A stretch of DNA of 64,000 bases from Todiramphus chloris collaris (taxonomy: Eukaryota > Chordata > Aves > Coraciiformes > Alcedinidae), in contig JANVCC010000270.1 of assembly GCA_025345505.1 (NCBI GenBank), positions 5,199,748 to 5,263,747 on the forward strand. The letters run 5' to 3'. The position numbers and the translations under genes are program-made. This document shows positions 41,701 to 50,587 of this stretch, piece by piece. The number at the start of each line of letters is the position of its first letter. The stretch's first letter is position 1. The notes under the pieces were generated by a model. That model saw only the letters and a list, made by a program, of their open reading frames with translations, was not told where the DNA came from and did not search any database.

Positions 41701-44700
41701 TTGCCTGGTTTGATAAAACACATTCTGCATTCGGACAGTAATCTTCATAATGGGCAATGCTTGTAATGAATTGCCTTATTGCAAAATATCATTAACATAA
41801 CACTTTCCCTGGAAGACTGACATGGTGCCTGTCCCAGAATTCCTTATGCTCTTTCAGCATTTATCCATACAGATGCCATATTCTAGCTCTGTCTGTCTAG
41901 TGTGTGAAAGCTGGGACTTTTTTTACCCAGCAATATTTGTTGAAGCTTCCCCTGATGGGTAGAACAGCCCAGACCAGCAGCTTTTCTCACCACCCCCATC
42001 CTTTCCATCAGCAGCTCAGCCAGCAAATTCTTTTTTTTTTTTTACTGTAAGTAGAAAGCTGATGAGACCAGTTTAGAAAAATGGACAGAGAACTCTGAGA
42101 GGAAGGGCTCTGGTTTATATATTCCTCCTAAAAAGCATTTTTTTCTAAAGCATATTCTAGTGGTGGTACTTCAATAGCTAACACATCTTTTCATTCCGGA
42201 AGATGTTACTCGCCACTGAACAGTGTGATTCTTTTCTTTGTACACCCTCTGGCCAGTCAGCGACTCCTGGAGAGCAGAACAGGAGGGAAGGAGTTGTAAA
42301 GATATCCAGTCTAGTGCTTCTTTCACTGCAGGGGAAAGAGGAATTGCTGGAGACCCAGCATAGATAGGTATAAGCAAATTCAGTTGTCCCTGAACGTCTG
42401 TCCAAGCTGGCCTGTTCTGCTTGGTGTCCTGTTAGTAATTCATGGCAGTTGGCTCAGCTTCTTGGTGTCAGCGTCATCATCTTCTTCTGGCACATTCTGC
42501 TCTCTACAGAGAATATACCACACAGAATATACTGTGTGGTGGTGTTGAAACTCAGGCTGCCTTCACAGCTCCCGTGGATATGTACCTGATGTACATGCAG
42601 GATACTCTCCAAAGGATTTTTCCAGTCAATCGGAAGGCTGACAAACCCAGGATCTCACAGGCACATATGAACATCAGTCTATTTATATTTGTGTATGTAT
42701 CAGCACACATATATGTGTACCTTGCCACTGGTGGTGTGGTGGCAACGTGCTGCAACATTCCAATTAACAGGATGACTTTTGTGTGTATTAGGTATGTACA
42801 ACAGCAGAAGCATTGTTTTCTGGTAGCTTTTTCTGTCACAGTTCTTATCTCCCAGTTATCGATGGGACAGTGTTTTTAGGTGGTGTTATTTATACGGTTC
42901 CAAGAAATCTGCATCTTGCCTCAAGATAAATAGCTATGACACCATTTCAGTGCCTGCCTAATACAGTATTCTTGTCCTCTAGGATTTCAAATGTAGCTGC
43001 AAAGTGCTGAAACCTTCTTTTGTAACAGCCTGTGTTAAGTCTGCAGTAACAGCCTGTCAATATTGAACTAGTTCGGTAGCTTTTAAACTCTGAGAGTCAG
43101 GGGGATGTACATGCAATGTCTCATTTGTTTGTTTGTTTTGTGCTCAGCTGAGCTAGATGCTGAACACGCCCAGAAGGTTTTGGATATGGAGCACACCCAG
43201 CAGATGAAGCTGAAGGAACGTCAGAAGTTCTTTGAAGAAGCCTTCCAGCAGGACATGGAGCAGTACCTTTCTACAGGATACTTGCAGATAGCAGAGAGGC
43301 GAGGCAAGTTATAAAATACCTTCTGTGTAACCCCCAAACTCACAGCTTGGAGAATATTCTTGAAGGTTTGGTGTCAGCAGTGGGTTTAGTGCTTATAGGT
43401 GAAGCATTGCAGTGTCTGAGTTCTTCCTTGGTGGAACTGAAGCTTTGGATGAGCTCTTTGAACAAACTTTGGGTTCTAGGGGAATTAGACACCTTAGAAA
43501 ATCAGTCAGATTCCCTGCTTGCTGTCTGAGGAAATGCAAAGCACTGAGGTACACCTGGGATGGCACTTTTCTTTGCAGCTGAAGAGTGCATCCATAGCTA
43601 TAAATATAAGCATGGAGGTGGCCACATCTGTGCACTGGAGTTCCAAAGCATGGGATTGTCACCTGGCAGGAGGTGCCTCAGAAAAAAGTTCCAAGTGCAG
43701 ACAAAAGATCAGTGTGGTGTTTCAGAACAGTTCCCAGGTGGCAGCTATTTCCACTCTCTGTGTAACATACAGAGAATGTGACTAGGACATGGGAGATCAG
43801 ATTAAACTCTCTCCTTCTAATGAGGTGACTCAAGTCTGGCATCTCCTGACTAGTTAAAGCACAAGAATGTCATAGACTACAGACACTTTTGTGTGGGAGG
43901 TATCCATCTGTGGGGCCAAAATGCAGCAATTTTAGCACCAGAAAGCAAGCAAGCCGGAGATTATGTCACTCATGTAGAGACTCTGTCCCTGCTCCAGGAC
44001 CAGTTCTGCTCTCATTTGTAATATGGGAGCAGGGATACAACCCAAGATCTCCATTCTGTGCATGGCTGCTGTACACACTCATCTGCAGGATGCTCTGGAT
44101 CACTTGCTAGGGCAGTCTGCTGAGAAGTAGAATATGGATGTTTAAATTCCTCCTGTCTAGTAGGGAATTGAGTTCAGGTCTCCTGCTTTCTGTATATATA
44201 TAGAGAGAGAGACAGTCCACTTAGGCTAAAAGTGGGCATTGCCACTGGCTAGTACTGGACACACAGCTCTGTCAGAGGGTTCAAGTGTGTACCTTGCTGA
44301 ACTTCAGCTTTCCAGTACAATGCAGAACCCGCATATACCAAAGAAACTCTTCTAATGAAAGCTTTGATCCTGCAGTACATGTAAGACTATAGAGCTGTAG
44401 TATATTTGGAAAAAAACCCACCCAAAGGATAGGATTTCCTCTCAGTTCACAGATGAAGAAGCCTTTTAATGGTGTAACTGTTAAATTTAGATAAACTGTT
44501 CATTGTCATATTTGATGTTGTACATGCAGCAACCGGACTCAGATCTGAGTACCCCTGAACAAACTTGCTGCGTGTTCCTCCGTTGTGTTGTTCAGGGAAG
44601 AAGAGGCTCTTCCAAGTACCCATCAAGTATTTAATTCCCTTGTGAACTGTTGGTATTATATTGACAGCAATAAGTAATTTGCTTGTGAATTAACAATGTT

Positions 44701-47700
44701 CAGTGCCTGTGCTGAGAGCAGGTACTGGGCATCAGCCTGGGTTTTACGTAACAGTGCCATTCACCGGGCCGCTCGACGGAACGAGGAGGGAGAATGGCTG
44801 CTCTCAGTTAACATTCATCCTTATCTCTGAATTTTCCTGCCCCTTTGTGATGACGTTTCGTGCCTGTGTGTTTAAATGAGTATGTTCTTCTCTAAAGAGA
44901 CTTCCAGTTGGGAGAACTGGAATGGAGCATTACAAAATGGAAAGCTGCAGTCTTTGCCCCTGAGCCCCCTCCTAGCATATTTCTGACAGTGCTGTTGCTA
45001 TAAATACTGTTGCTAAATTATTTTGGTTTACAAAACCAGCAATGGACATGAGCTTGACAAGAAAGACTGCACAGAGTGCTCTTGGACTTGGGCTGAGGCT
45101 GCTGCTGAGCAGCTCCCAGCGGTGTGCTCCTTCCATATTTAATCCATATTAATTGTTACTAATGTGTACAATTATAGCAGCTATCGAAGCCTTTATAGGC
45201 AATACCATCATGTATCTGACTGACAGTTTACTCACTGCACTGTTTCACTACAGAACCCATTGGCAGTATGTCTTCCATGGAGGTGAATGTGGACATGCTG
45301 GAACAGATGGACCTCATGGACATGTCTGACCAAGAGGCACTCGATGTCTTCTTAAACTCAGGAGGCGAAGACAACAATATGCTTTCTCCCATGCTGGGTA
45401 TGATACTTGTAATGACAGCGTGCTTAGAGACACAGTGAGAAATCACCAGTGTTGCTCTAATTTGTAGTGGCTGGTGTTAGAAAATGTTACACTTTACATA
45501 GACTGAATATTTTTCAGTAGCGGTTTTCAAAACATTACCATTCAGTTGCAGGGCAAGAGAGCTTGCTGCAAAACTGCTTGATATTTCTGGACTGTCTCTT
45601 TTTTCAGCTAGTTACTACAGCTTCTTGTTCTGCTCGTTATGGTGTCTGTGGTATCACCCTGGATGTGTTTAAACATCGCTTGGATGTGGTGCTGGGGGAG
45701 ATGGTCTAGGGGTGAACTTGTAGAGTAGGGCTGATGGTTGGACACGATGATTCCAAGGGGCTTTTCCAACCTGAGTGCCTCTGATTCTATAGGTGATGTG
45801 TTACCTTCTTCTTTTAAGGTGCATTTTTCTCTCTCTAAAGTTAATAGAGGACATTTTAACAAACATCAACAGAAAGTCTGCGGTAGTTAGGTTTTTATGT
45901 CAGATACTACCTTGATTTGTCCATCATTTTGGCATTTTGCAGTAAATTTGCACTGGTTGTACAGTGTAAGATCTTCAGTGGGAGACACTCAGCCACATGG
46001 TTCAACACAGCAGTCTGTAGATCTGAAACATGACAACGTACTGGAAGCTTCTAAATAGTGATCCTGTTAGTGCAGCTCTTCCGTGTAGCTTTCTTCCTGC
46101 TGGTGTGTTAGTCAAATTGGATTAAATTAATCTTAATCCAAAATTTTGTTTATGTGTTCTGATGAACAAAACCAGATTTACGTTTTGGGCAAGTTGCAGC
46201 ACGAGGCAGGATCTGTTTAAAGCAGGAAATTAGTAACACTGGATACTTTATCCACCAGGGAAGTGTGCTTTCTTAATTAAAAACTTCTGTTAGTACCAAA
46301 GTGCTTTCTCCTAAAAGAGCCAAAATAATTTTCCCTGGGGCGGATGACGAAGCTCCTTTAAATGTACTTATGATTTCTTTTGAAAACACAGGTTGAAATA
46401 TTTTTATAAAGGTACTTAGAGTGAAGAGACTTTAAATCCTATCCTGTATTTTGGGATATGTGAAGAAAAAAAAAAGTTAATAATATCCTGGGGTCATTTT
46501 TCTCCTTCCCTATGTAAAGGTGATTATTACCTGCTGGGAAAATGAAAAGCTTACGGTAAGTAGTCAAAGCACACTTGACCACTAAAGGTTCCTGTGGTTT
46601 AGTGCAAACACTCAATTCAGATGGCTGCCTTTAGCCAGGCACCCAATTCACTCACTATTAAAGCTGATCATCGTTTGAGCATGCAAGTGATTACAGAGTC
46701 TAGGGCTGCTCTCCCCTCGTGGGGTCTGGGGCACATTCTGCACCAAGAAGCTGCAGTGTGACTGGGTTAGCTACGGAAGAGCAGAAACCAATGGGTGGGG
46801 TTGGTTTTGCCTGAATAGATGTAAAAATTTATTAATTCTTTATTTTGTGCTCTAATCTTAAATATTACAGTGTATATGTATAGATAGTGTGTATATATAT
46901 TTATTACATATATGCACAGGCAGTGTAAGGTGACGTTCCAGCCCTGTCACCGTAACGCAGAGGCTGGGTAAGCTAGCAGCCAGGCTCACTCCTCTCCACT
47001 TACTACTACTTGTCAGCCTGGCCACTGTGGTTCCAGATGAGCCTTGTCCCCCCGAATCAGAGGGATTTTTGTGCTCGTTTTAAGGACCTGGCACCCTAGC
47101 ACCCAGCCGAGTATGCAACAGGCTTCATTCTCAGAAAAATGAGATGGCTTAAAGATAACTCTGCATTTTGCCGTCAGTGGAGAACGGGGCTGATCAGAGC
47201 AAGGTTTGTTTCAGAGTTCTACTGAACACCACGGAACGTGGGCGAGTTATTTTAGTAACTGGTAAAAATGAAAACCAGCTCAAGACATGAGAACATTTTC
47301 AGACTGGTTTTGCTATGAATGTTGCCAGCTTATGGGCACTGGTTTTGCAACATTTCGTGATAGTTGCTCAGTGGACCCAAAGAATTTACTTTCCTCTACC
47401 ACTCCAGAAATCTCTTCCTCCAAGGGAGAAACCCTTGTTGTAGGTATCGTAGGGAAGGGAGACAGGGCTTCATTTGGCAGATCACGTAGAGTGTTTATAT
47501 GTTTCTTGATTTGTCCTTCTTATTTACTGCCTGGAAGTGTCCAGAGAATAAGAGGATCTAAGATCATTTTGAAAACTGAACTCTCCAACTGCCAGTGAAC
47601 ACCACTACACTGGACTTGCTTAGAAGTCTTTTTTGCATAGGATATGGAGGAAGCATAGACTTAAAATCCCATTCCTGTGAGCTTGAGCCATGATACAGCT

Positions 47701-48556
47701 TTACCAGAGGAATTCTTTCATGCTCTGGGCAAGAATTTCTTTTGCTTCCACATCTTGATTTTTAGTCGAAACTGGGGGTGACTGTTACTGCCTACCTCCT
47801 GGTTATTTTTTATTTCACTGAGGTTTGGGTTGTTCTTTTGGGACAGATTTCATCGGGAGGATTTTCCGACTGGTGTCAGTTCTCAGCACATGCTGAACTC
47901 TGAGAGGACTCTACTGAAGCCCGGGCTAGGAGGATTAAGTGCTCTTGGCCACCAGGAAAGCTGGACATCAGCTGTGGCCCTGCACAGAGTCAGGATTTAA
48001 TGCTCCCGCAATCTCGCCTTGCTCGCTCTCAAGCGTTAGCGATACTAGAACCAGTGAGAGACACACACCATCAGAAACAGATTAAAACCAGCCTGTGGCT
48101 TGTATTTGAGACCAAGTTTAGCAAAGCCAAAAGGCTTTGTGGGGTTTAAGTTGTTTTGTTTTTTTTTAAATGGTGTTTTGTAAAAGAAGCCAAACAGCCT
48201 GAATGCAGCTCATTGCCCAGCACTGAGCTTGCTTGAGACAGTGATGTCGCAATTCGCTTGCTGAGCCACAGCTTGATTTTTGTTCTTTTTTGTTTTCCCC
48301 ACAACAAGGGCCCGACTCCACCACCTACGTGAACGAGATAAGCCTTCAGGTCCCGAGCCAGGCTGAGCTGCGCCAGAAACTGTCCTCGCTGTCATCAACC
48401 TGCACCGATTCTGCCAGCCAAGACGCGAGCGAAGGGGAGTCCCCAGTTGTTCAGTCTGATGAAGAGGAAGTTCAAGTGGACACTGCTCTTGCTGCTGTAA
48501 CTGAAAGAAAGGCTGCTTCAGACGTTAGCGATGAAAGTGACTCTCAAACTATTTGA
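2747..48556 (+). CDS. DTNBP1: DTNBP1 (dysbindin), exons 2-10, 5' partial
   Basis: Dysbindin is a coiled-coil subunit of BLOC-1, which acts in endosome-to-lysosome-related-organelle traffic and in synaptic vesicle function; it also binds dystrobrevins. Nine exons join in frame: 2747-2797, 5795-5845, 6653-6713, 8234-8366, 11226-11358, 15330-15352, 43148-43303, 45254-45397, 48309-48556. The 332 residues correspond to human residues 20-351, and every exon reads as recognisable dysbindin. Visible parts are the N-terminal segment (LELLSRYED), the Glu/Lys/Leu-rich coiled coil of the dysbindin domain (about residues 75-220, ending [14 protein letters not shown]), the Leu/Met-rich segment that contains the nuclear export signal in mammals ([19 protein letters not shown]), and an acidic Ser-rich tail ([17 protein letters not shown]). 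Exon 1 with the start codon and promoter lies upstream. Intron 8 has a GC donor. JARID2 converges from the right. Residue numbers assume a 19-residue exon 1. Confidence 0.97.
2798..5794 (+). other. DTNBP1: DTNBP1 intron 2
   Basis: An intron of 2,997 bp with gt...ag ends. Its middle is dominated by a long sense CR1 copy (about 3945-5125). The remainder is AT-rich unique sequence without recognisable features. Confidence 0.9.
3945..5125 (+). repeat. CR1 LINE, 3' part of ORF2 plus 3' UTR (sense, degraded)
   Basis: Successive blocks follow the avian CR1 order. First comes an upstream ORF2 part (ctggagggtgtcagggataac; then ttcacatttacaagagacat). Next is the late ORF2 region (ctgcagcagtgcagac; gatgtgagccagcagcatgc; gagggaggtgattatccct; gtccagtttggcccct; tatgaggaaaggctgagac; ttcagcctggagaacag). 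Last is the 3' end (ctcatgaggacagtcaagcagtgg; aggtcccttcccacctca). A reading frame of 138 codons at 4574-4990 is a relic of this ORF, not a gene. The copy is broken by stops and indels and cannot be active. Boundaries are approximate. Confidence 0.85.
5795..5845 (+). CDS. DTNBP1: DTNBP1 exon 3
   Basis: Completes Arg across the junction and encodes [16 protein letters not shown] plus two bases of Arg, matching human TVPFLPKYSAGLELLS. The acceptor is tttatag|A and the donor AG|gtatgg. Like exon 2 it is 51 bp, so skipping either exon would keep the frame. Confidence 0.95.
5846..6652 (+). other. DTNBP1: DTNBP1 intron 3
   Basis: An intron of 807 bp, gtatgg...cttcag. Unique AT-rich sequence; nothing else recognised. 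Confidence 0.9.
6653..6713 (+). CDS. DTNBP1: DTNBP1 exon 4
   Basis: Encodes [20 protein letters not shown] after completing the shared Arg codon; human has YEDTWAALHRRAKDCASAGE. The acceptor is ctcttcag and the donor GAG|gtaaga. The exon ends in phase 0. Confidence 0.96.
6793..7785 (-). mobile_element. Solo LTR of an avian endogenous retrovirus, with nested insertion
   Basis: Read on the - strand, this starts with TGTACTGG and continues with a block (aagttaattttcttcatgg) typical of an abundant avian ERV LTR. The + strand shows other blocks of the same LTR type: cccctttggctgatgg, gtcccctcccaacttctt and ggctcaagataaagacag. A perfect 5-bp duplication, ACCAG, flanks it at 6788-6792 and 7786-7790, which fits an ERVL-like 5-bp target site. 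The outer TG at 6793 has decayed to CA. No gag, pol or env sequence is present, so it is a solo LTR left by recombination. A segment at about 7272-7739 interrupts it. Confidence 0.85.
7272..7739. mobile_element. Candidate insertion of about 468 bp nested in the solo LTR
   Basis: The LTR sequence is continuous up to 7266 and resumes at 7740 with the conserved LTR-start block. The intervening segment does not match the LTR type as I know it. It is flanked by the direct repeat GGCTG (7267-7271 and 7740-7744). Shifting by one or two bases makes it begin TG and end CA, as a second small LTR would. I do not recognise its family. Confidence 0.5.
8234..8366 (+). CDS. DTNBP1: DTNBP1 exon 5
   Basis: Encodes 44 codons, from [16 protein letters not shown] through [20 protein letters not shown] to CLTASL, plus the first base of Gly. 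This is the start of the coiled coil in dysbindin (human [20 protein letters not shown]). The acceptor is ttttctttcag and the donor AG|gtaagg. Confidence 0.97.
9733..9750. repeat. (TG)9 microsatellite
   Basis: Nine uninterrupted TG units, preceded by an AT-rich stretch and followed by aaaagc. Confidence 0.95.
10990..11110 (-). repeat. CR1 LINE 3'-end fragment (antisense, old)
   Basis: The + strand has tcagaagggacctcaggag, then tctctagttcaaatttct, then ctcaaaacagagtgagctatga and a region like ttgctcagggctt. This is the antisense order of an older CR1 3' UTR. It is degraded, and the limits are approximate. Confidence 0.6.
11226..11358 (+). CDS. DTNBP1: DTNBP1 exon 6
   Basis: Completes Gly, then encodes 43 codons from [20 protein letters not shown] through [20 protein letters not shown] to KTK, plus two bases of Arg. 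It aligns with human EASFEEVENNLLHLEDLCG in the coiled coil. The acceptor is tcttccag and the donor CG|gtaaat. Confidence 0.97.
12708..12732. repeat. (T)25 homopolymer
   Basis: An uninterrupted run of T in intron 6. It could be the poly(A) trace of an antisense retroposed sequence, but no such element is recognisable beside it. Confidence 0.9.
12990..13112 (+). repeat. CR1 LINE 3'-end fragment (sense)
   Basis: Shows the CR1 3' end: gttgggggagatggtctagg, then aatggttggacatggtgatc, then cttttccaacctgag. It ends with the terminal 8-bp repeat typical of CR1 (tgattctg units to 13,112). It is very similar to the copy at 45,668-45,790. Confidence 0.9.
15330..15352 (+). CDS. DTNBP1: DTNBP1 exon 7 (micro-exon, 23 bp)
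   Basis: Completes Arg and encodes KELETFK plus the first base of Ala (human [16 protein letters not shown]). The acceptor is ctccaacag after a long T tract and the donor is AG|gtaaat. It precedes the 27.8-kb intron 7. Skipping it would shift the frame, because 23 is not a multiple of three. Confidence 0.95.
16660..17402 (+). repeat. CR1 LINE, old degraded ORF2 plus 3' end (sense)
   Basis: The right end is clear CR1 3' sequence: gatctagttgatgatgccc, then gcaggggggtggactagatg. Upstream, blocks such as tgcagatctttaaagatggg and ggactttggcaacaac, then tttcactgtcttgcctgaca, follow the reverse-transcriptase part of CR1 in order, with many changes. This indicates an old, long copy. The left limit is uncertain. 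Confidence 0.65.
18381..18399. repeat. (TTTA)n microsatellite
   Basis: About 19 bp of TTTA units in intron 7. Confidence 0.9.
20250..20292. repeat. Short imperfect tandem duplication (about 20 bp x2)
   Basis: The phrase gaggaaaagcaaat, followed by gataa in the first unit and aataa in the second, occurs twice in tandem. Confidence 0.7.
21790..21905 (-). repeat. CR1 LINE 3'-end fragment (antisense)
   Basis: The + strand reads cacagaactgctctggttgg, then aaaagacctttaagatcaag, then cactgccaagcccaccatta and aaaccatatacccaagc. This is the reverse complement of a CR1 3' UTR. Confidence 0.88.
28024..28043. repeat. (C)20 homopolymer
   Basis: Twenty consecutive C residues follow gat. On the - strand this is a G20 run that could form a G-quadruplex. 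Length in such runs is often unreliable in assemblies. Confidence 0.95.
31104..31149. repeat. 23-bp tandem duplication
   Basis: Two adjacent 23-bp units, gattaataaaaaataaac followed by gaatg or taatg, differing at one position. It looks recent and local. Confidence 0.9.
32925..33065. promoter_or_regulatory. Candidate enhancer with POU-dimer palindromes
   Basis: A perfect 16-bp palindrome, AAATGCATATGCATTT, at 32961-32976 contains ATGCATATGCAT, the MORE sequence bound by POU-domain dimers such as Oct factors. A second palindrome, TAGCATATGCTA, lies at 33011-33022, with a TAATTGC homeodomain-like site between. The surrounding 140 bp has no repeat signature. Regulatory function is inferred from motifs only. 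Confidence 0.4.
35480..35580 (-). repeat. CR1 LINE 3'-end fragment (antisense)
   Basis: The + strand reads aggggctggaagggatgtct, then ggggatcatctagtccaacc, then gagggtcacccagagcaggc. This is the antisense 3' UTR of a CR1 copy. Confidence 0.85.
38690..39330 (+). repeat. CR1 LINE, late ORF2 fragment (sense)
   Basis: Ordered CR1 ORF2 blocks occur: gactcccacaatatccttg, cactctcaacaagtttgctg, acctagactggctggaggaa, gagccagcagcacgcctggc, gcatcctgggctgtatgag and ctgtgtccagttttggcccc. The piece stops before the 3' UTR, so it lacks the terminal repeat. Frames at 39095-39445 and on the opposite strand derive from it. Confidence 0.88.
43148..43303 (+). CDS. DTNBP1: DTNBP1 exon 8
   Basis: Completes Ala and encodes 51 codons, from [20 protein letters not shown] through [20 protein letters not shown] to [11 protein letters not shown], plus the first base of Glu. 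Nearly identical to human dysbindin; this is the end of the dysbindin-domain coiled coil. The acceptor is gtgctcag. The donor is AG|gcaagt, a GC-type site; no GT at this junction would keep the frame. Confidence 0.98.
43304..45253 (+). other. DTNBP1: DTNBP1 intron 8 (GC-AG type)
   Basis: An intron of 1,950 bp starting gcaagt and ending cactacag. Apart from a short TATATA/GAGA run near 44,190-44,215, no repeat or gene is firmly recognised. The reading frames here are chance. Confidence 0.9.
45254..45397 (+). CDS. DTNBP1: DTNBP1 exon 9
   Basis: Completes Glu and encodes 47 codons, [20 protein letters not shown], then [20 protein letters not shown], then NMLSPML, plus the first base of Gly. The Leu/Met-rich segment holds the nuclear export signal described for mammalian dysbindin. 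The acceptor is cactacag and the donor GG|gtatga. Confidence 0.97.
45398..48308 (+). other. DTNBP1: DTNBP1 intron 9
   Basis: An intron of 2,911 bp, gtatga...acaacaag. The acceptor ends AAG rather than CAG/TAG, behind a strong T/C tract (tttttgttttcccc). A sense CR1 3' end lies at about 45,668-45,790. The rest is unremarkable. Confidence 0.9.
45668..45790 (+). repeat. CR1 LINE 3'-end fragment (sense)
   Basis: Reads gtgctgggggagatggtcta, ggggtgaacttgtagag, gatggttggacacgatg and cttttccaacctgag, and ends in a partial terminal repeat (gattctat). Same subfamily as the copy at about 12,990-13,112. Confidence 0.9.
48309..48556 (+). CDS. DTNBP1: DTNBP1 exon 10 (last coding exon)
   Basis: Completes Gly and encodes the C-terminal 81 residues, ending SDESDSQTI and TGA-free TGA-like context before the stop at 48,554-48,556. 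It contains [37 protein letters not shown] and [14 protein letters not shown], matching the acidic, Ser-rich PEST-like tail of dysbindin-1A. The last residues (about 15) differ most from human. Confidence 0.97.
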
Positions 48557-49205
48557 ATCTTAACCCCCATATCCTTTAAGAATGACTTCTGAATGAATGA
48601 ACACGTGAATGAAGAGCTTGCCTGTGTAACCATTTCCTAACCAAGCAGAACAGCCAGATCTTTTTACTCACTCATACCAACTTTTTACAGAATTGCCAGT
48701 CGTGTGGAGGTTGGTTTTTTACAAAATGCCTAAAGCACACACACTTTAACAGTAGTCTTGGGGCTCAGGGGAGCAGTAAAACTGTTGTATATACTATGTA
48801 TAAGACAATTAAAGGGGAAAGATACCAGTTACTTTGACCACTAACCTTTAAATGGCTGAAATTACTTAGACTGGATGTGTAATACTGAACCCAAATTGTT
48901 CCTTGCATGTTTCCAGCTGCTGCAACTGAAGATTTAGGATCCAAACCAAAATGAAAAGTTATTTTCTACTCTTTACTACCTACTGTCTGCCTACTGCCTT
49001 TGTCTACTAATGCAGCAGTGTCGACTCTCTCACACTTCTTATCCAGGACCAACTTAGTTATCGTAGGTGTTAAGGAAAAAAAAAAAGAAACTGAAAAGGA
49101 GGAGAGATGCATACTGAAATGTTACACTCCTCGTGGAGCAGATATCTTAGCATTGTATAAACTTACTCCTCTTTCAAGATAAAATAAAGTCTTTCTATCC
49201 CAACC
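48557..49205 (+). other. DTNBP1: DTNBP1 3' UTR
   Basis: The sequence after the stop runs to a canonical AATAAA at 49,183-49,188, which would place cleavage near 49,200-49,215. This gives a 3' UTR of about 650 nt. The exact end is inferred. Confidence 0.75.
49183..49188 (+). terminator. DTNBP1: DTNBP1 poly(A) signal AATAAA
   Basis: Canonical hexamer about 630 nt after the stop codon, followed by a T-rich stretch. A second AATAAA at 49,377-49,382 could serve as a distal site. Confidence 0.75.
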
Positions 49206-49924
49206 ATGTCTTTTACTTGCTTACCCAAATATTTGACCCATGACGGTGAACAGAGGAGACTAATTCAGCAATCAGGGAAAAAAAAAAGTGGTTATTTATA
49301 CTGAGCACCAGTGTAATTTACTTTTCCCCAGTACCATCTGTTTGACTACACTGATGCAAGCCAGCAATTTAAAGGAAATAAACCTGAATGAATTATAAAT
49401 TAAGTGCATACATTTTATAAACCCCAGGACCTATAGTTGTCAGCTTACTGCCATATTTTTCTGTACTCGTTTCCCCCCCCCCCCCCTCTAAAACTGAGGT
49501 CTGACCATGTCTAACAGCTGTTTCTTGTCAAGTCTCACACTCTATTTGCAGGGATCTGCTCTCCTTTGAGAAGGCTCCTGGCTCCTGCTCTTCATGCACG
49601 GAGGGAAGGAATGTAATCAGAAACAGTGTAAGTAAAAGGCCGAGCTGTGGTGTCGATCCCTTCCAAAGCCCTGCCCTGGCAAAGCTCACAGCTGGGAAGG
49701 TGGCACCTCGTGCTGCTCTCCAGCTGGGAAGTGGCCAGTTTCCCTAAGGCTTCACTCCAGCTCCTGGTACCTCACCAAGTGTTTCCTGACCCCTCTCTCT
49801 GGGAAACAAAAGCTAGAAGCTCACTACTTACAATTAGGTATTTACTATTTAACGAGGCATCCATCTGTTGAAAGAAGTTTTTCTTGAAGGAGCTGACTTT
49901 ATTCCTTTCCAGAAGACAGACAAA
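49206..49924. other. Intergenic gap between convergent DTNBP1 and JARID2
   Basis: About 0.7 kb between the two inferred cleavage sites. It holds a (C)14 run at 49,473-49,486 and a possible distal DTNBP1 poly(A) signal (49,377). No gene is seen. Confidence 0.7.
49473..49486. repeat. (C)14 homopolymer
   Basis: Fourteen C residues in the gap between the two genes. Confidence 0.95.
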
Positions 49925-49946
49925 ATGTCCAAAAAAGTTTTGTTTT

Positions 49947-49952
49947 TTTATT
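49947..49952 (-). terminator. JARID2: JARID2 poly(A) signal AATAAA
   Basis: TTTATT on the + strand is AATAAA on the transcript, about 1.87 kb after the stop. It is the last canonical hexamer before the DTNBP1 side. Confidence 0.65.
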
Positions 49953-50587
49953 AAACCTCGTAGTACAAACCTGGAAAGTAAACAAAAAACTGGCAATAAA
50001 CAACATGAAGTCTTTCCTTACAAGGAAAGAGAGCAGAGCAGCGCTAATAAATTAAATGTCAAACTGTAAGCCATAGTCAGAAGTTTACTGTCAAGAGGGA
50101 AAAGTACACAGCAAGGCCATAAAAACCAGACAACCACATTTGAAAACACTTGACTCTGTTTATGTTATTGTTAAATATTCCAAAACAGTTCAGTCTTCTG
50201 CAACAACAACCAACAAATTGTATTATAGGACTTTCCTGACAGTCACCACTGGCAAGCTCAGTGCAATATGGGTAGCTACGGTATTGTTGAATTCAATTAC
50301 GAAACAAAACAGGTTGTGAAAACATTTTCCCTTTTTTATTCCACACATACTGTACACGCAACCAGAAAAGGGCAACAGCTACTCCATTATTATTTTTTGT
50401 TGTTGTTCAGTGATGTAAGCAGCACTTATAAATGTTACAAGAAAAACCCTGTAAGCATCCAATCCAACCGATGAAGAAAGTGAAACGTAAGGCTTTTCTT
50501 CATCTCGTCTCTTCGCCGTCCCTCCCCCCACCCCAAGAAAAGGCTCAAGTATTTAAAAAAATTTACAGGCATATGTACAAAAGGTGG

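Larger units (their letters stand above)
15353..43147 (+). other. DTNBP1: DTNBP1 intron 7 (27.8 kb)
   Basis: The longest intron, with ends gtaaat...gtgctcag. No exon of another gene was recognised in it on either strand; its open frames (for example 29341-29877) lack family resemblance or splice context. It contains CR1 pieces at 16,660-17,402, 21,790-21,905, 35,480-35,580 and 38,690-39,330, and simple repeats at 18,381, 28,024 and 31,104. Several AT-rich, palindrome-rich stretches look like regulatory elements (23.77, 24.16, 26.38, 32.93, 34.19 and 37.85 kb). The rest is unique sequence in which I see nothing specific. Confidence 0.9.

Noticed and set aside
44150-44245. Stretch resembling the reverse complement of a tRNA T-arm (gggaattgagttcaggtctc ... 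cacttaggctaa), possibly an old tRNA-derived SINE
   Set aside because: No complete cloverleaf or A/B boxes could be drawn and no family name can be supported.
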